This document shows positions 9,363 through 16,305 of a stretch of 64,000 nt of DNA, piece by piece. Origin of the DNA: Nocardia donostiensis (GTDB lineage: Bacteria > Actinomycetota > Actinomycetes > Mycobacteriales > Mycobacteriaceae); assembly GCF_002081715.1 (NCBI RefSeq), contig NZ_MUKP01000007.1, positions 124,001-188,000 of the forward strand, in the 5' to 3' direction. The position numbers and the translations under genes were made by a program. Numbering within the stretch: the first letter of the stretch is position 1; each line of letters starts with the position of its first letter. Below the pieces are notes generated by a model. It saw nothing but the letters and a program-made list of their open reading frames with translations. It searched no databases and was not told the origin of the DNA.

Positions 9363-10484
9363 ATGACCGAGATCAAGAAGGGTTTGGCGGGGGTGGTTGC
9401 CGATACCACCGCCATTTCCAAAGTGGTGCCCGAAACCAATTCGCTGACCTATCGCGGGTACGCGGTGCAGGATCTGGCCGCGCACTGTTCGTTCGAGGAG
9501 GTCGCCTACCTGCTGTGGTACGGCGAACTGCCGAATACTGCGCAGCTGGAACTGCTGTGTCAGCGTGAGCGCGCACAGCGGCGGATCGACCGATCGATAC
9601 TGTCGCTGGTGCAGAAGACGCCCCACAACTGCCATCCGATGGATGTGGTGCGGACGGTGGTCAGCTATCTGGGTTCCGCAGAACCAGCCGAGGATCTGAT
9701 CGACGCACCGCACGACAAAGCGATACTCGCCAAGGCCCTGAGATTGACCGCGATGATGCCGACCGTGATCGCCGCCGATATGCGCCGCAGGCGCGGGCTG
9801 GAACCCATCGAGCCGCATGCGCATCGCGGTTTCGCCGAGAACTTCCTGTACATGTGCTTCGGTGCAATGCCCGATCCGCGTATAGTCCGCGCCTTCGAGA
9901 TCTCGCTGATCCTGTATGCCGAACACGGTTTCAACGCCTCGACGTTCGCCGCCCGCGTCGTCACCTCCACCCGCTCCGATATATACAGCGCGGTCACCGC
10001 AGCCATCGGCGCGTTGAAGGGCCCGCTGCACGGCGGCGCGAACGAAGCGGTGATGCACCATATGCTCGAGATCGGCGAACCGGAGGCGGCAGGCAGCTGG
10101 TTACGCGCCCAGCTCGCCGACAAGCGCAAGATCATGGGCTTCGGACATCGTGTCTACCGCAACGGCGACTCTCGAGTACCCACCATGAAAGCCGCACTCG
10201 ACGAGGTCGGCGCCGTCACCGGCGACCACCGCTGGCTCCGCATGTACACCGCACTCGAACACGCCATGGCCGAAGCCACCGGCATCGCCCCCAACCTCGA
10301 TTTCCCCACCGGCCCCGCCTACTACCTGATGGGCTTCGACATCCCCATGTTCACCCCCATCTTCGTGATGAGCCGGATCACCGGTTGGACCGCCCATATC
10401 GCCGAACAAGCCGCCGCCAACGCCCTCATCCGACCGCTGTCGGAATATGTGGGAGTACCGCAGCGCGAATTGATTGTCACCTGA
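9363..10484 (+). CDS. prpC: 2-methylcitrate synthase PrpC (citrate synthase family)
   Basis: Condenses propionyl-CoA with oxaloacetate to 2-methylcitrate. Citrate synthase motifs: GPLHGGANEAVMHHML (first catalytic His), GFGHRVYRNGDSRVPTMK (second His) and MGFDIPMFTPIFVMSRITGW (catalytic Asp region). The ATG giving MTEIKKGLAGVVADTT aligns with mycobacterial PrpC and has GAGCGAG about 8 bp ahead. A GTG three codons earlier (9354) overlaps the prpB stop and would give 376 aa. It is the last gene of the operon, followed by a perfect 13-bp-stem hairpin. Confidence 0.95.
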   Translation: MTEIKKGLAGVVADTTAISKVVPETNSLTYRGYAVQDLAAHCSFEEVAYLLWYGELPNTAQLELLCQRERAQRRIDRSILSLVQKTPHNCHPMDVVRTVVSYLGSAEPAEDLIDAPHDKAILAKALRLTAMMPTVIAADMRRRRGLEPIEPHAHRGFAENFLYMCFGAMPDPRIVRAFEISLILYAEHGFNASTFAARVVTSTRSDIYSAVTAAIGALKGPLHGGANEAVMHHMLEIGEPEAAGSWLRAQLADKRKIMGFGHRVYRNGDSRVPTMKAALDEVGAVTGDHRWLRMYTALEHAMAEATGIAPNLDFPTGPAYYLMGFDIPMFTPIFVMSRITGWTAHIAEQAAANALIRPLSEYVGVPQRELIVT

Positions 10485-10500
10485 GCCGGACCGGTGGAAC

Positions 10501-10533
10501 CGCTCGCCGGAGCCGACTGCGCTCCGGCGAGCG
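10501..10533. terminator. bidirectional hairpin between convergent prpC and the Rpn-like operon
   Basis: A perfect 13-bp inverted repeat, CGCTCGCCGGAGC with its complement, around a 7-nt loop. It starts 17 bp after the prpC stop and ends 3 bp before the stop of the 98-aa gene on the other strand. There is no T-run on either side, common for actinobacterial terminators. Confidence 0.7.
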
Positions 10534-10535
10534 CG

Positions 10536-10832
10536 TCAGGCGAACAAATCCTCCGCAGTCTCGACGAAGGCGGCCCGCTGGATCCAGGTGTGGAGGTCTC
10601 CGCGATCGGCTTTATCGCTGATCCGGTCCCTGCTCGTCTTCGGGACGGTGATCCCGCGTACTTCGAGAACAGCCAGGATGCTGCGAGCGATCCCCTCCTT
10701 TACGCCGGAGTCCCACTCCGTGAGACGTATGGCGTGCACGGAACGGTCTATCTGGCGGAATATTTCCTCAACGGTTTCGGGTGGGTCGGCGTCTCGGCCG
10801 TTAACTCGCCAGCGGACGGACCGATCGGTCAT
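10536..10832 (-). CDS. 98-aa protein duplicating the C-terminus of the adjacent Rpn-like nuclease
   Basis: Small protein of unknown role. Its second half (RSILAVLEVRGITVPKTSRD, ending ETAEDLFA) is clearly related to the last 55 residues of the upstream gene (HSILMTLEVRGITLPDDAQA, ending IESAAELFE), so it arose by partial duplication of that gene. Its ATG overlaps the upstream stop (ATGA), which suggests translational coupling. It carries no nuclease motif. It might act as a partner or regulator that shares the tail domain, or be a decaying fragment; the intact frame and coupled start argue for expression. Confidence 0.65.
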   Translation of the reverse strand: MTDRSVRWRVNGRDADPPETVEEIFRQIDRSVHAIRLTEWDSGVKEGIARSILAVLEVRGITVPKTSRDRISDKADRGDLHTWIQRAAFVETAEDLFA

Positions 10833-11707
10833 TCGAACAGCTCCGCGGCGCTCTCGATGGTGATTGCGCGCCGAGCCCAGCGCTCGAGCTCGGATAGATC
10901 GGAGCAGGCATCGATACGAGCCTGCGCATCGTCGGGGAGCGTGATGCCGCGTACCTCGAGGGTCATCAGGATGCTATGCCTCGTCCCTTCGGCAAGCCCC
11001 TTCTCGCGCCCCTCCTCGACGTACTTGCGGGCGAAGTCGCTTTGGTATTCGTAGTCGGTGCGAACGGTCATCATGAACTCCTCCAGACGCTGCCGAGCTG
11101 TCGCCGACAGCAACGTGAGTACCACGTCATAGTACATTTTCTCCAGGTCACCGTCGGTTTTCTTCAAACCGGCGTCCAGGGCTGCGAACACTTTCTCTGA
11201 CTCGGGACCGTCGCCATGAGCGAGTGCCGAGAGCACCGCGAGTTCGGGTGCCGACTCGGCGATCGTCGTATCGGTGACGGCAGGGATTACGTCGGGCCCG
11301 AGCACCAGTGGCCGCAGCACCAGCCCCGGGTGCCCCAGCTCGATCGGCTGCCTCGACCAGATCGCCACCTGACGGTCCGGGCAGAAGATCATCAGATAGA
11401 CCGGGCAGCGTAACCGGGCACGCAGCGTCGCCAGGTAAACGGGCCAGCTCCACTGCCTGGTCCGGTCTCGCCGTAGCTGGACCTCGAGGACGATTCCCAG
11501 CAGGGGCTGCCCCTCGCCGTCGGCGAATACGAGAGCCGTGTCGCCACGGAACTCGTTCGGCCCCACATCGGTGAAGTCGCAGGACGCAGCCCGGGCCTGT
11601 CGATAGTCGGGTAGGTCGATATCGAAGACATCGGCGAGTAGCCCAGCCGCGAGTTCGGGATGGGACCGGAACATCTCGACGAAGACCTCGTGCACCTGTT
11701 TCGGCAT
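10829..11707 (-). CDS. Rpn-like PD-(D/E)XK nuclease / recombination-promoting family protein
   Basis: The N-terminal half looks like the PD-(D/E)XK fold found in Rpn (YhgA-like) proteins: ELAAGLLADVFDIDLPDY, then GDTALVFADGEG and the strand LLGIVLEVQLRRD, where D and EVQ would be the metal ligands. The tail REKGLAEGTRHSILMTLEVR resembles the C-terminal region of these families. Rpn proteins promote RecA-independent recombination in E. coli; the function here is inferred. The ATG giving MPKQVHEVFVEMFRSHP fits the family; a TTG three codons upstream has GGAGG at a better distance, and the frame is open to 11770. About 292 aa. The downstream 98-aa gene is coupled. Confidence 0.65.
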   Translation of the reverse strand: MPKQVHEVFVEMFRSHPELAAGLLADVFDIDLPDYRQARAASCDFTDVGPNEFRGDTALVFADGEGQPLLGIVLEVQLRRDRTRQWSWPVYLATLRARLRCPVYLMIFCPDRQVAIWSRQPIELGHPGLVLRPLVLGPDVIPAVTDTTIAESAPELAVLSALAHGDGPESEKVFAALDAGLKKTDGDLEKMYYDVVLTLLSATARQRLEEFMMTVRTDYEYQSDFARKYVEEGREKGLAEGTRHSILMTLEVRGITLPDDAQARIDACSDLSELERWARRAITIESAAELFE

Positions 11708-11869
11708 GTGCGGCAAGGTAATCGATGCCTCCGGCAAGTGTGCGCGGCGGATCTTTGCTTGGTGTGCCAACTATTTGCTCGAAAAAAATTGGGAACCAAT
11801 GGAACGGAATCCGGTGGTCCCGCGTCAAAGAAAGACAAAGCGACGTTGTCGTGTAAGGAGGGGTAACGC

Positions 11870-12025
11870 ATGGAACGGAACCAGGGCTGCCGGACGGTGT
11901 GGCGGCGGGTGGTAGGGCCGCAATCGCGAAAACGCCCGGTGTTGCGGATGAACCAGCACTGCGGGAATTCCGGGCGCGAATGCCGAGGGAGGCGGCCTGG
12001 AGTGGATTCGGGAGAACTCGAATGA
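11870..12025 (+). CDS. possible 51-aa small ORF with a strong ribosome binding site
   Basis: The ATG is preceded by AAGGAGG with 8 bp spacing, one of the best Shine-Dalgarno sequences in the window. The product would begin MERNQGCRTVWRRVVG and end DSGELE; it is Arg-rich with three Cys. I recognise no family, and codon use is not decisive. It lies in an otherwise empty region between two leftward operons. Confidence 0.3.
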   Translation: MERNQGCRTVWRRVVGPQSRKRPVLRMNQHCGNSGRECRGRRPGVDSGELE

Positions 12026-12058
12026 CCCGCATGCTGCAGTGAAGCAGGTTGCTCCGGT

Positions 12059-12096
12059 GATGGTTCCGACTCCGGCAGGGGGGAGCCGGAACCATC
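12059..12096 (-). terminator. hairpin after the TetR/membrane-protein operon
   Basis: GATGGTTCCG pairs perfectly with CGGAACCATC, and CTCC pairs with GGAG inside after one mismatch. It lies 28 bp past the stop of the membrane gene. No T-run follows. Confidence 0.6.
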
Positions 12097-12123
12097 GGCT
12101 GGAGGTCGTGGGCCTCGCCCAGG

Positions 12124-12678
12124 TCACGAGTGGGCTGCGGGTGTGCTCTGCGCGAGTGGGGTTTCCGGAAGTAGGTGGGCCAGTAGGAGTTTCACCAGGA
12201 GCACCGGAGCGAACCAGGCGAGGAAGATGGGGACGGCAGGTAGGTTCGTCACGGCGGCGATCCCGAATACGGCGGCCAGAAAAGCGACCGGAGTGCGCAG
12301 TTCGGCCGTCGCGACGGACACGGTAACGGCTGCGACGAGCGCGATGGCGTACATTGTCGCCGCCGCAAGCCAGGGGAAACCGGGCACCGTCAACGCGAGG
12401 ACGAACGGCTGGATATGCACCGCGACGAAAGCGAGATGATGCCGCCGGGTGCGCCCCGGACGGTGGTACCAGCGTTTGGCCGAAGCGGTCGCATTGACCA
12501 CCGCCCCGCCGAACAGATCGAAGCCGACGACGGTTACCACCACGACCGCGAGAACGGGTTGCCGGGCGTGCAGCGCCAGGCCGAGCGCGACGGCCGCCCC
12601 GGTGAACGCCGCGGTGTAGCCGATGAGCACCTCGGCGCGTGTGGCATTCGGGGCGATGAGCCGGTCCGTTATCGTCAT
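12124..12678 (-). CDS. polytopic membrane protein in a TetR operon
   Basis: About 184 aa with several hydrophobic spans (LIGYTAAFTGAAVALGLAL, VLAVVVVTVVGFDLFGGAVV, LALTVPGFPWLAAATMYAIA, VTVSVATAEL onward, and IFLAWFAPVLLVKLLLAHLL). A polar stretch with WYHRPGRTRRHHLAFVAVH between spans carries a His cluster. I recognise no named family with confidence. Its ATG overlaps the stop of the TetR gene upstream (ATGA), so the two form one transcript and it is the probable regulated target, perhaps in efflux or envelope function. The longer open frame to 12768 lies inside the TetR gene and is not used. Confidence 0.75.
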   Translation of the reverse strand: MTITDRLIAPNATRAEVLIGYTAAFTGAAVALGLALHARQPVLAVVVVTVVGFDLFGGAVVNATASAKRWYHRPGRTRRHHLAFVAVHIQPFVLALTVPGFPWLAAATMYAIALVAAVTVSVATAELRTPVAFLAAVFGIAAVTNLPAVPIFLAWFAPVLLVKLLLAHLLPETPLAQSTPAAHS

Positions 12679-13244
12679 CGCCGGACTCCGTCCACGCAGA
12701 TCCGTACGATCGGCTCGGCGAGCGCAGCCAGCGGCATATCCGCATCGGCCAGTGATTGCAGCAGACAACCTTCGATCGCGCCGACTATCACTGCCGCATG
12801 CTCGTCGCCGATACCTGGCCGCAGCTCGCCCTCGTCGCGGGATTGGCGTAGCAGGTCGGCGATCACGTTGCGGTATTCGCGGTAGACCGCGGCGATGTCC
12901 ATCGGTGGTTTGGCCGCCCAGACGTCGAGCAGTACGCGGGCATGGTCGGGGTGTGCGTCGAGCATCGCGACCGTGCGGCGGATCAACTCGGCGAGTCGAT
13001 CGAGCCCGGAGCCGGCGCCGAGTTCGGTGAGCACGTGCGCGGCGCGGTCGTTGTACGCGTCGAAAACCCCGGTCAGTAGCGCGTCGCGGCTGTCGAACGT
13101 CAGGTAGACGCTGCCCTTGGCGATACCCGCCTCGGCGGCGACATCTTCGATCCGGGACGCGGCGAAACCTTTGCGGGCGAAGACCCGCACCGCCGCGTCG
13201 AGAATCTCCGCGCGGCGGGCGATCGGGTCGACTTTCTTTGGCAT
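12675..13244 (-). CDS. TetR/AcrR-family transcriptional repressor
   Basis: 189 aa. The N-terminal helix-turn-helix is classical: RRAEILDAAVRVFARKGFAA, SRIEDVAAEAGIAKGSVYLT, FDSRDALL (about residues 9-60). The C-terminal ligand domain is divergent, so the inducer cannot be named. Just upstream of the ATG lies a 28-bp near-perfect palindrome that is the likely operator, implying autoregulation and control of the coupled membrane-protein gene. Confidence 0.92.
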   Translation of the reverse strand: MPKKVDPIARRAEILDAAVRVFARKGFAASRIEDVAAEAGIAKGSVYLTFDSRDALLTGVFDAYNDRAAHVLTELGAGSGLDRLAELIRRTVAMLDAHPDHARVLLDVWAAKPPMDIAAVYREYRNVIADLLRQSRDEGELRPGIGDEHAAVIVGAIEGCLLQSLADADMPLAALAEPIVRICVDGVRR

Positions 13245-13249
13245 ACTCT

Positions 13250-13277
13250 GATTATGAATGACCGGTCAGTCATAATC
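13250..13277. promoter_or_regulatory. TetR operator, 28-bp near-perfect palindrome
   Basis: Outer arms GATTATGA and TCATAATC flank a fully palindromic 10-bp core TGACCGGTCA. Of the 28 positions 26 obey the symmetry; the two breaks are a mirrored pair. It starts 6 bp upstream of the TetR start codon, so bound repressor would block this transcript. The AT-rich arms contrast with the local GC-rich DNA. Confidence 0.85.
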
Positions 13278-13326
13278 AATATCGCGCCGGGAATCCGCTC
13301 CCGGCGGGCAGCACCGTCGAAACCGG

Positions 13327-13354
13327 GCCGGCCCGACCATCTGATCGGGCCGGC
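13327..13354 (-). terminator. metE terminator hairpin
   Basis: GCCGGCCCGA and TCGGGCCGGC form a perfect 10-bp stem around an 8-nt loop, about 59 bp past the metE stop. No T-run follows. Confidence 0.6.
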
Positions 13355-13412
13355 ACCACCGGATCCGGAACCGGCACCTCCGGCCGGTCGCTGTGGATCG
13401 TGCCGGGTTCGG

Positions 13413-15680
13413 TCAGCGCACCACGTCGGCGGCTGCCACCATATTGCGCAGCGATGCCTCGACCTCGGCCGGGCCGCGTGTCTTCAGCCCGCAGTCCGGG
13501 TTGACCCAGAGCCGATCAGCGGGAACGGCTTTCAGAGCAGCGCGGAGTGAATCGGCTATCTCCTCGACGCCGGGAACCCGCGGAGAGTGGATATCGTAGA
13601 CGCCGGGGCCGACACCGAGATCGAAGCCCGCGGCATTCAGGTCGCCGAGCACCTCCATCTTCGAACGGGCCGCCTCGATCGAGGTGACATCCGCGTCCAG
13701 ACCGGCGATCGCGTCGATCACCTCGCCGAACTCGGAATAGCAGAGGTGCGTGTGGATCTGGGTGGCATCGGACACCCCGGATGTCGCCAGCCGGAACGCC
13801 TGCACCGACCAGTCCAGATATTCCCGCTGGTCGCCCGCACGCAACGGCAGCAGCTCCCGCAGCGCGGGCTCGTCGACCTGGACGATCCGGATACCCGCCT
13901 GCTGCAGGTCGACGGTTTCATCGCGGATGGCCAGCGCGACCTGCCGCGCCGAATCGGCGAGCGGCTGATCGTCGCGCACGAACGACCACGCGAGGATCGT
14001 CACCGGCCCGGTGAGCATGCCCTTGACCGGTTTGTCGGTGAGCGATTGGGCGTAGCAGATCCAGTCCACCGTCATGGGCGCTGACCGCACCACATCGCCG
14101 AACAAGATCGGTGGGCGCACACAGCGGGTGCCGTAGGACTGCACCCAGCCCTGTTCGGTGGCGGCGAAACCGTCCAGCTGCTCGGCGAAGTACTGGACCA
14201 TATCGTTGCGTTCCGGTTCACCGTGCACCAGCACATCGAGCCCGAGCCGTTCCTGCAGGGCGATGACGTCGGCGATCTCGGCGCGCATCCGGGTCTCGTA
14301 TTCGGCGCGGTCGATCTCACCCTTGCGCAACGCTGCCCGTGCCAGCCGGATCGCCGGTGTCTGCGGGAAGGAGCCGATGGTGGTGGCGGGCAGCAGCGGC
14401 AGATGCAGCCGTTCGCGTTGCAGCCTGCGGCGCTGTTCGGCGGGAGCGCGACGCGCGGCGTGCGGACCGAGTGCGGCCAGCCGCGCCCGCAACCCACTGT
14501 TGTTCAGCCGCGGATCGGACTCGCGGCCGGCCAGCGCTTCCCGGGCGGCGGTCAGTTCGGCGGAAATGGTTTCTGCTCCCTGGTGCAGGCCGGTGGCCAG
14601 CGTCCGCACCTCGGCTACCTTTTCGGCGCCGAACGCGAGCCACGAACGCAGCGCGTCGTCCAGCCCGTCTTCCGCCGCCAAGGTGTAGGGCACGTGCAGC
14701 AGCGAGCAGGACGAGGAGACCGCGACACTGCCCGCGGAACCGAGCAGGGTGCCCAGCCTCGAGAGGGCGGCCTCTAGATCGGTGCGCCACACATTGCGGC
14801 CGTCGACCACGCCGGCCACCAGGAGTTTTCCGGCCAGGGCTGGCACCGACGCCACCTCGCCGGGCTCGGTTCCTGCGGTGAAGTCGACGGCTACGGCCTC
14901 GATACCGGTTCCCGCCACTGCGGCCAGCGCTGGGCCCGGACGCCCGAAATAGGTGGCCACCAGCACGGCCGGACGCGACTCGGTAGCGGCCAGTTCGGTG
15001 TAGACCCGGTGCACCAGCGTGAGTTCGTCGGAGGTGAGATCAGTGACCAGCACCGGTTCATCGATCTGTACCCACCTGGCGCCGGCCTCGGCGAGCAGAC
15101 CCAGCAGCCTCCGATACAGCGGGAGTAGCTCCTCGACGCGCTGCCGCAGTTCCTCCGGGCCGAGCTTGGCCAGCTTCAAGAAGGTGACGGGCCCGATGAC
15201 CACCGGGCGGGCGGGTACGCCGAGTTCGATCGCTTCGCGCAGCTCGTCCAGCAGTTTTTCCGGATGCAGCTCGAATGCGGTGCCGGAGCCGATTTCGGGC
15301 ACCAGGTAGTGATAGTTGGTGTCGAACCATTTGGTCATCTCCAGTGGCTCGACGGTGTCGGTGCCCCGTGCCGCGGCGAAATAGCGGTCCAGCGGATCGG
15401 CGATATCCGCTACCCGCGTGGGTAACGCCCCGAACAGGACCGCGGTATCGAGCATCTGGTCGTAATAGGAGAAGGTGCCGACGGGAACGGAGTCCAGTCC
15501 GGCCGCCACCAGGTCGGTCAGCTGCGTCCGACGCAGCTCGCGGGCGACGGCGTGCAGTTCCGTTGCGCTGATCCGGCCTGCCCAATAGGACTCGGTGGCC
15601 CGCTTCAGTTCGCGGCGCGGCCCCACGCGTGCCAGGCCGAGAACCGTAGCGGTGAACGGTGTGCGGGAAGTAGCAGTCAC
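13413..15680 (-). CDS. metE: cobalamin-independent methionine synthase MetE
   Basis: 5-methyltetrahydropteroyltriglutamate-homocysteine methyltransferase, the last step of methionine synthesis, working without vitamin B12. It is 755 aa with two TIM-barrel halves. The C-terminal half has zinc ligands in [12 protein letters not shown] (His and Cys), the Glu of SIEAARS, and the Cys of [12 protein letters not shown]. The start is the GTG giving [15 protein letters not shown], preceded by GGAGAA at 5 bp; the family starts here and the frame is open upstream. A cobalamin riboswitch lies in the leader on the same strand, so expression should fall when B12 is plentiful and a B12-dependent MetH can act. 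Confidence 0.97.
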   Translation of the reverse strand: MTATSRTPFTATVLGLARVGPRRELKRATESYWAGRISATELHAVARELRRTQLTDLVAAGLDSVPVGTFSYYDQMLDTAVLFGALPTRVADIADPLDRYFAAARGTDTVEPLEMTKWFDTNYHYLVPEIGSGTAFELHPEKLLDELREAIELGVPARPVVIGPVTFLKLAKLGPEELRQRVEELLPLYRRLLGLLAEAGARWVQIDEPVLVTDLTSDELTLVHRVYTELAATESRPAVLVATYFGRPGPALAAVAGTGIEAVAVDFTAGTEPGEVASVPALAGKLLVAGVVDGRNVWRTDLEAALSRLGTLLGSAGSVAVSSSCSLLHVPYTLAAEDGLDDALRSWLAFGAEKVAEVRTLATGLHQGAETISAELTAAREALAGRESDPRLNNSGLRARLAALGPHAARRAPAEQRRRLQRERLHLPLLPATTIGSFPQTPAIRLARAALRKGEIDRAEYETRMRAEIADVIALQERLGLDVLVHGEPERNDMVQYFAEQLDGFAATEQGWVQSYGTRCVRPPILFGDVVRSAPMTVDWICYAQSLTDKPVKGMLTGPVTILAWSFVRDDQPLADSARQVALAIRDETVDLQQAGIRIVQVDEPALRELLPLRAGDQREYLDWSVQAFRLATSGVSDATQIHTHLCYSEFGEVIDAIAGLDADVTSIEAARSKMEVLGDLNAAGFDLGVGPGVYDIHSPRVPGVEEIADSLRAALKAVPADRLWVNPDCGLKTRGPAEVEASLRNMVAAADVVR

Positions 15681-15821
15681 GGTATTTCTCCAGTGCTGGG
15701 TTCGGAAGGCCATCGCCTTGCGGGCGCACAGGCACCGATGAGACCCCGAATAGCCCGGCATACACCGGATCCGTCATGTCAGCACTGGTGGTCCGCGCGC
15801 CCAATCCACGAGGCGGTGGCC

Positions 15822-15842
15822 GCCGGGTACGGCGTACCCGGC
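15822..15842 (-). promoter_or_regulatory. hairpin after the riboswitch, candidate expression platform
   Basis: GCCGGGTAC and GTACCCGGC form a perfect 9-bp stem with a 3-nt loop, immediately downstream of the riboswitch core in the metE transcript and about 140 nt before the start codon. It has no U-run. It could be an anti-terminator partner, a pause or Rho-related element, or a simple structural insulator. Confidence 0.5.
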
Positions 15843-16000
15843 GCATCTGGCAGGTCTTCGGACTCACGGGCTCCGGCTGTGCCGACCTACTGGCCGTCGC
15901 TTCCCGGGGGCTCCCAGTGCTCATGACGGCGGTCGTTCCCGCTCACCGCTGCGGGACAGTCCCGGAATCCCACCGGGTTCCCTCTCACCCGCGCGAGCGC
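15843..16000 (-). ncRNA. cobalamin (B12) riboswitch upstream of metE
   Basis: Read on the minus strand, the conserved elements follow the cobalamin riboswitch order: GGGAACCCGGTG, then GGATTCCGGGACTGTCCCGC, then GCGGTGAGCGGGAAC, CACTGGGAGC, a GACGGCCAGTAGG arm, and the B12-box end GAGTCCGAAGACCTGCC. Spacing and the final CCTGCC box match the known class. The limits are approximate because the P1 stem is not sharply visible. B12 riboswitches before metE are known in mycobacteria and other actinobacteria and turn the gene off when B12 is available. Confidence 0.93.
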
Positions 16001-16117
16001 GGGCTCGACGCCGACGCGGACGTTCGGGGCTCCTTGTCGTCCGGCCGGCGAACCAGCTGCGTGACCAGAATAGCCAGTGACCGCGTCGCGGGGGAGGGAC
16101 ACACGGCGCGTCAGCGG

Positions 16118-16143
16118 ATGTTGCCCTGGTGGTAGGGCAACAT
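16118..16143. repeat. 10-bp-stem inverted repeat between metE and pyc
   Basis: ATGTTGCCCT and AGGGCAACAT are perfect complements around a 6-bp GGTGGT loop. It lies 163 bp before pyc and above the probable metE transcription start. It could be an operator or an RNA hairpin; I cannot assign it. Confidence 0.55.
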
Positions 16144-16305
16144 GATCCAGACCGAGCGGTGGCGGGAACCCCTGCGCCGGAACCGCAGTGAGAGATGACG
16201 GCTGTGTGAACGCAACTTCGCAACGATGCCAGGATCGGTTGTGAAGATTGCTGCGAAGGGGACTTCCCTGTCGGCTCAGGTCCCGGCGCCGGGTACCGTG
16301 AGCCA

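Larger units (their letters stand above)
11708..12123. other. 416-bp intergenic region, divergent or terminator content
   Basis: Upstream side of the Rpn-like gene and downstream side of the membrane-protein gene. It holds an AT-rich stretch (about 11757-11800, including GAAAAAAATTGG) that probably includes the Rpn-like promoter, an 11-bp direct repeat ATGGAACGGAA at 11799 and 11870, a possible 51-codon plus-strand ORF, and a strong hairpin at 12059-12096. Confidence 0.5.
15681..16305. other. metE leader and metE/pyc divergent intergenic region
   Basis: 625 bp without a protein gene. From left to right: the metE 5' leader, a 9-bp-stem hairpin at 15822-15842, the cobalamin riboswitch core, the probable metE promoter zone (a TGGCTATTCT extended -10-like element on the minus strand near 16070), a 10-bp-stem inverted repeat at 16118-16143, and the pyc upstream region. 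Confidence 0.6.
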
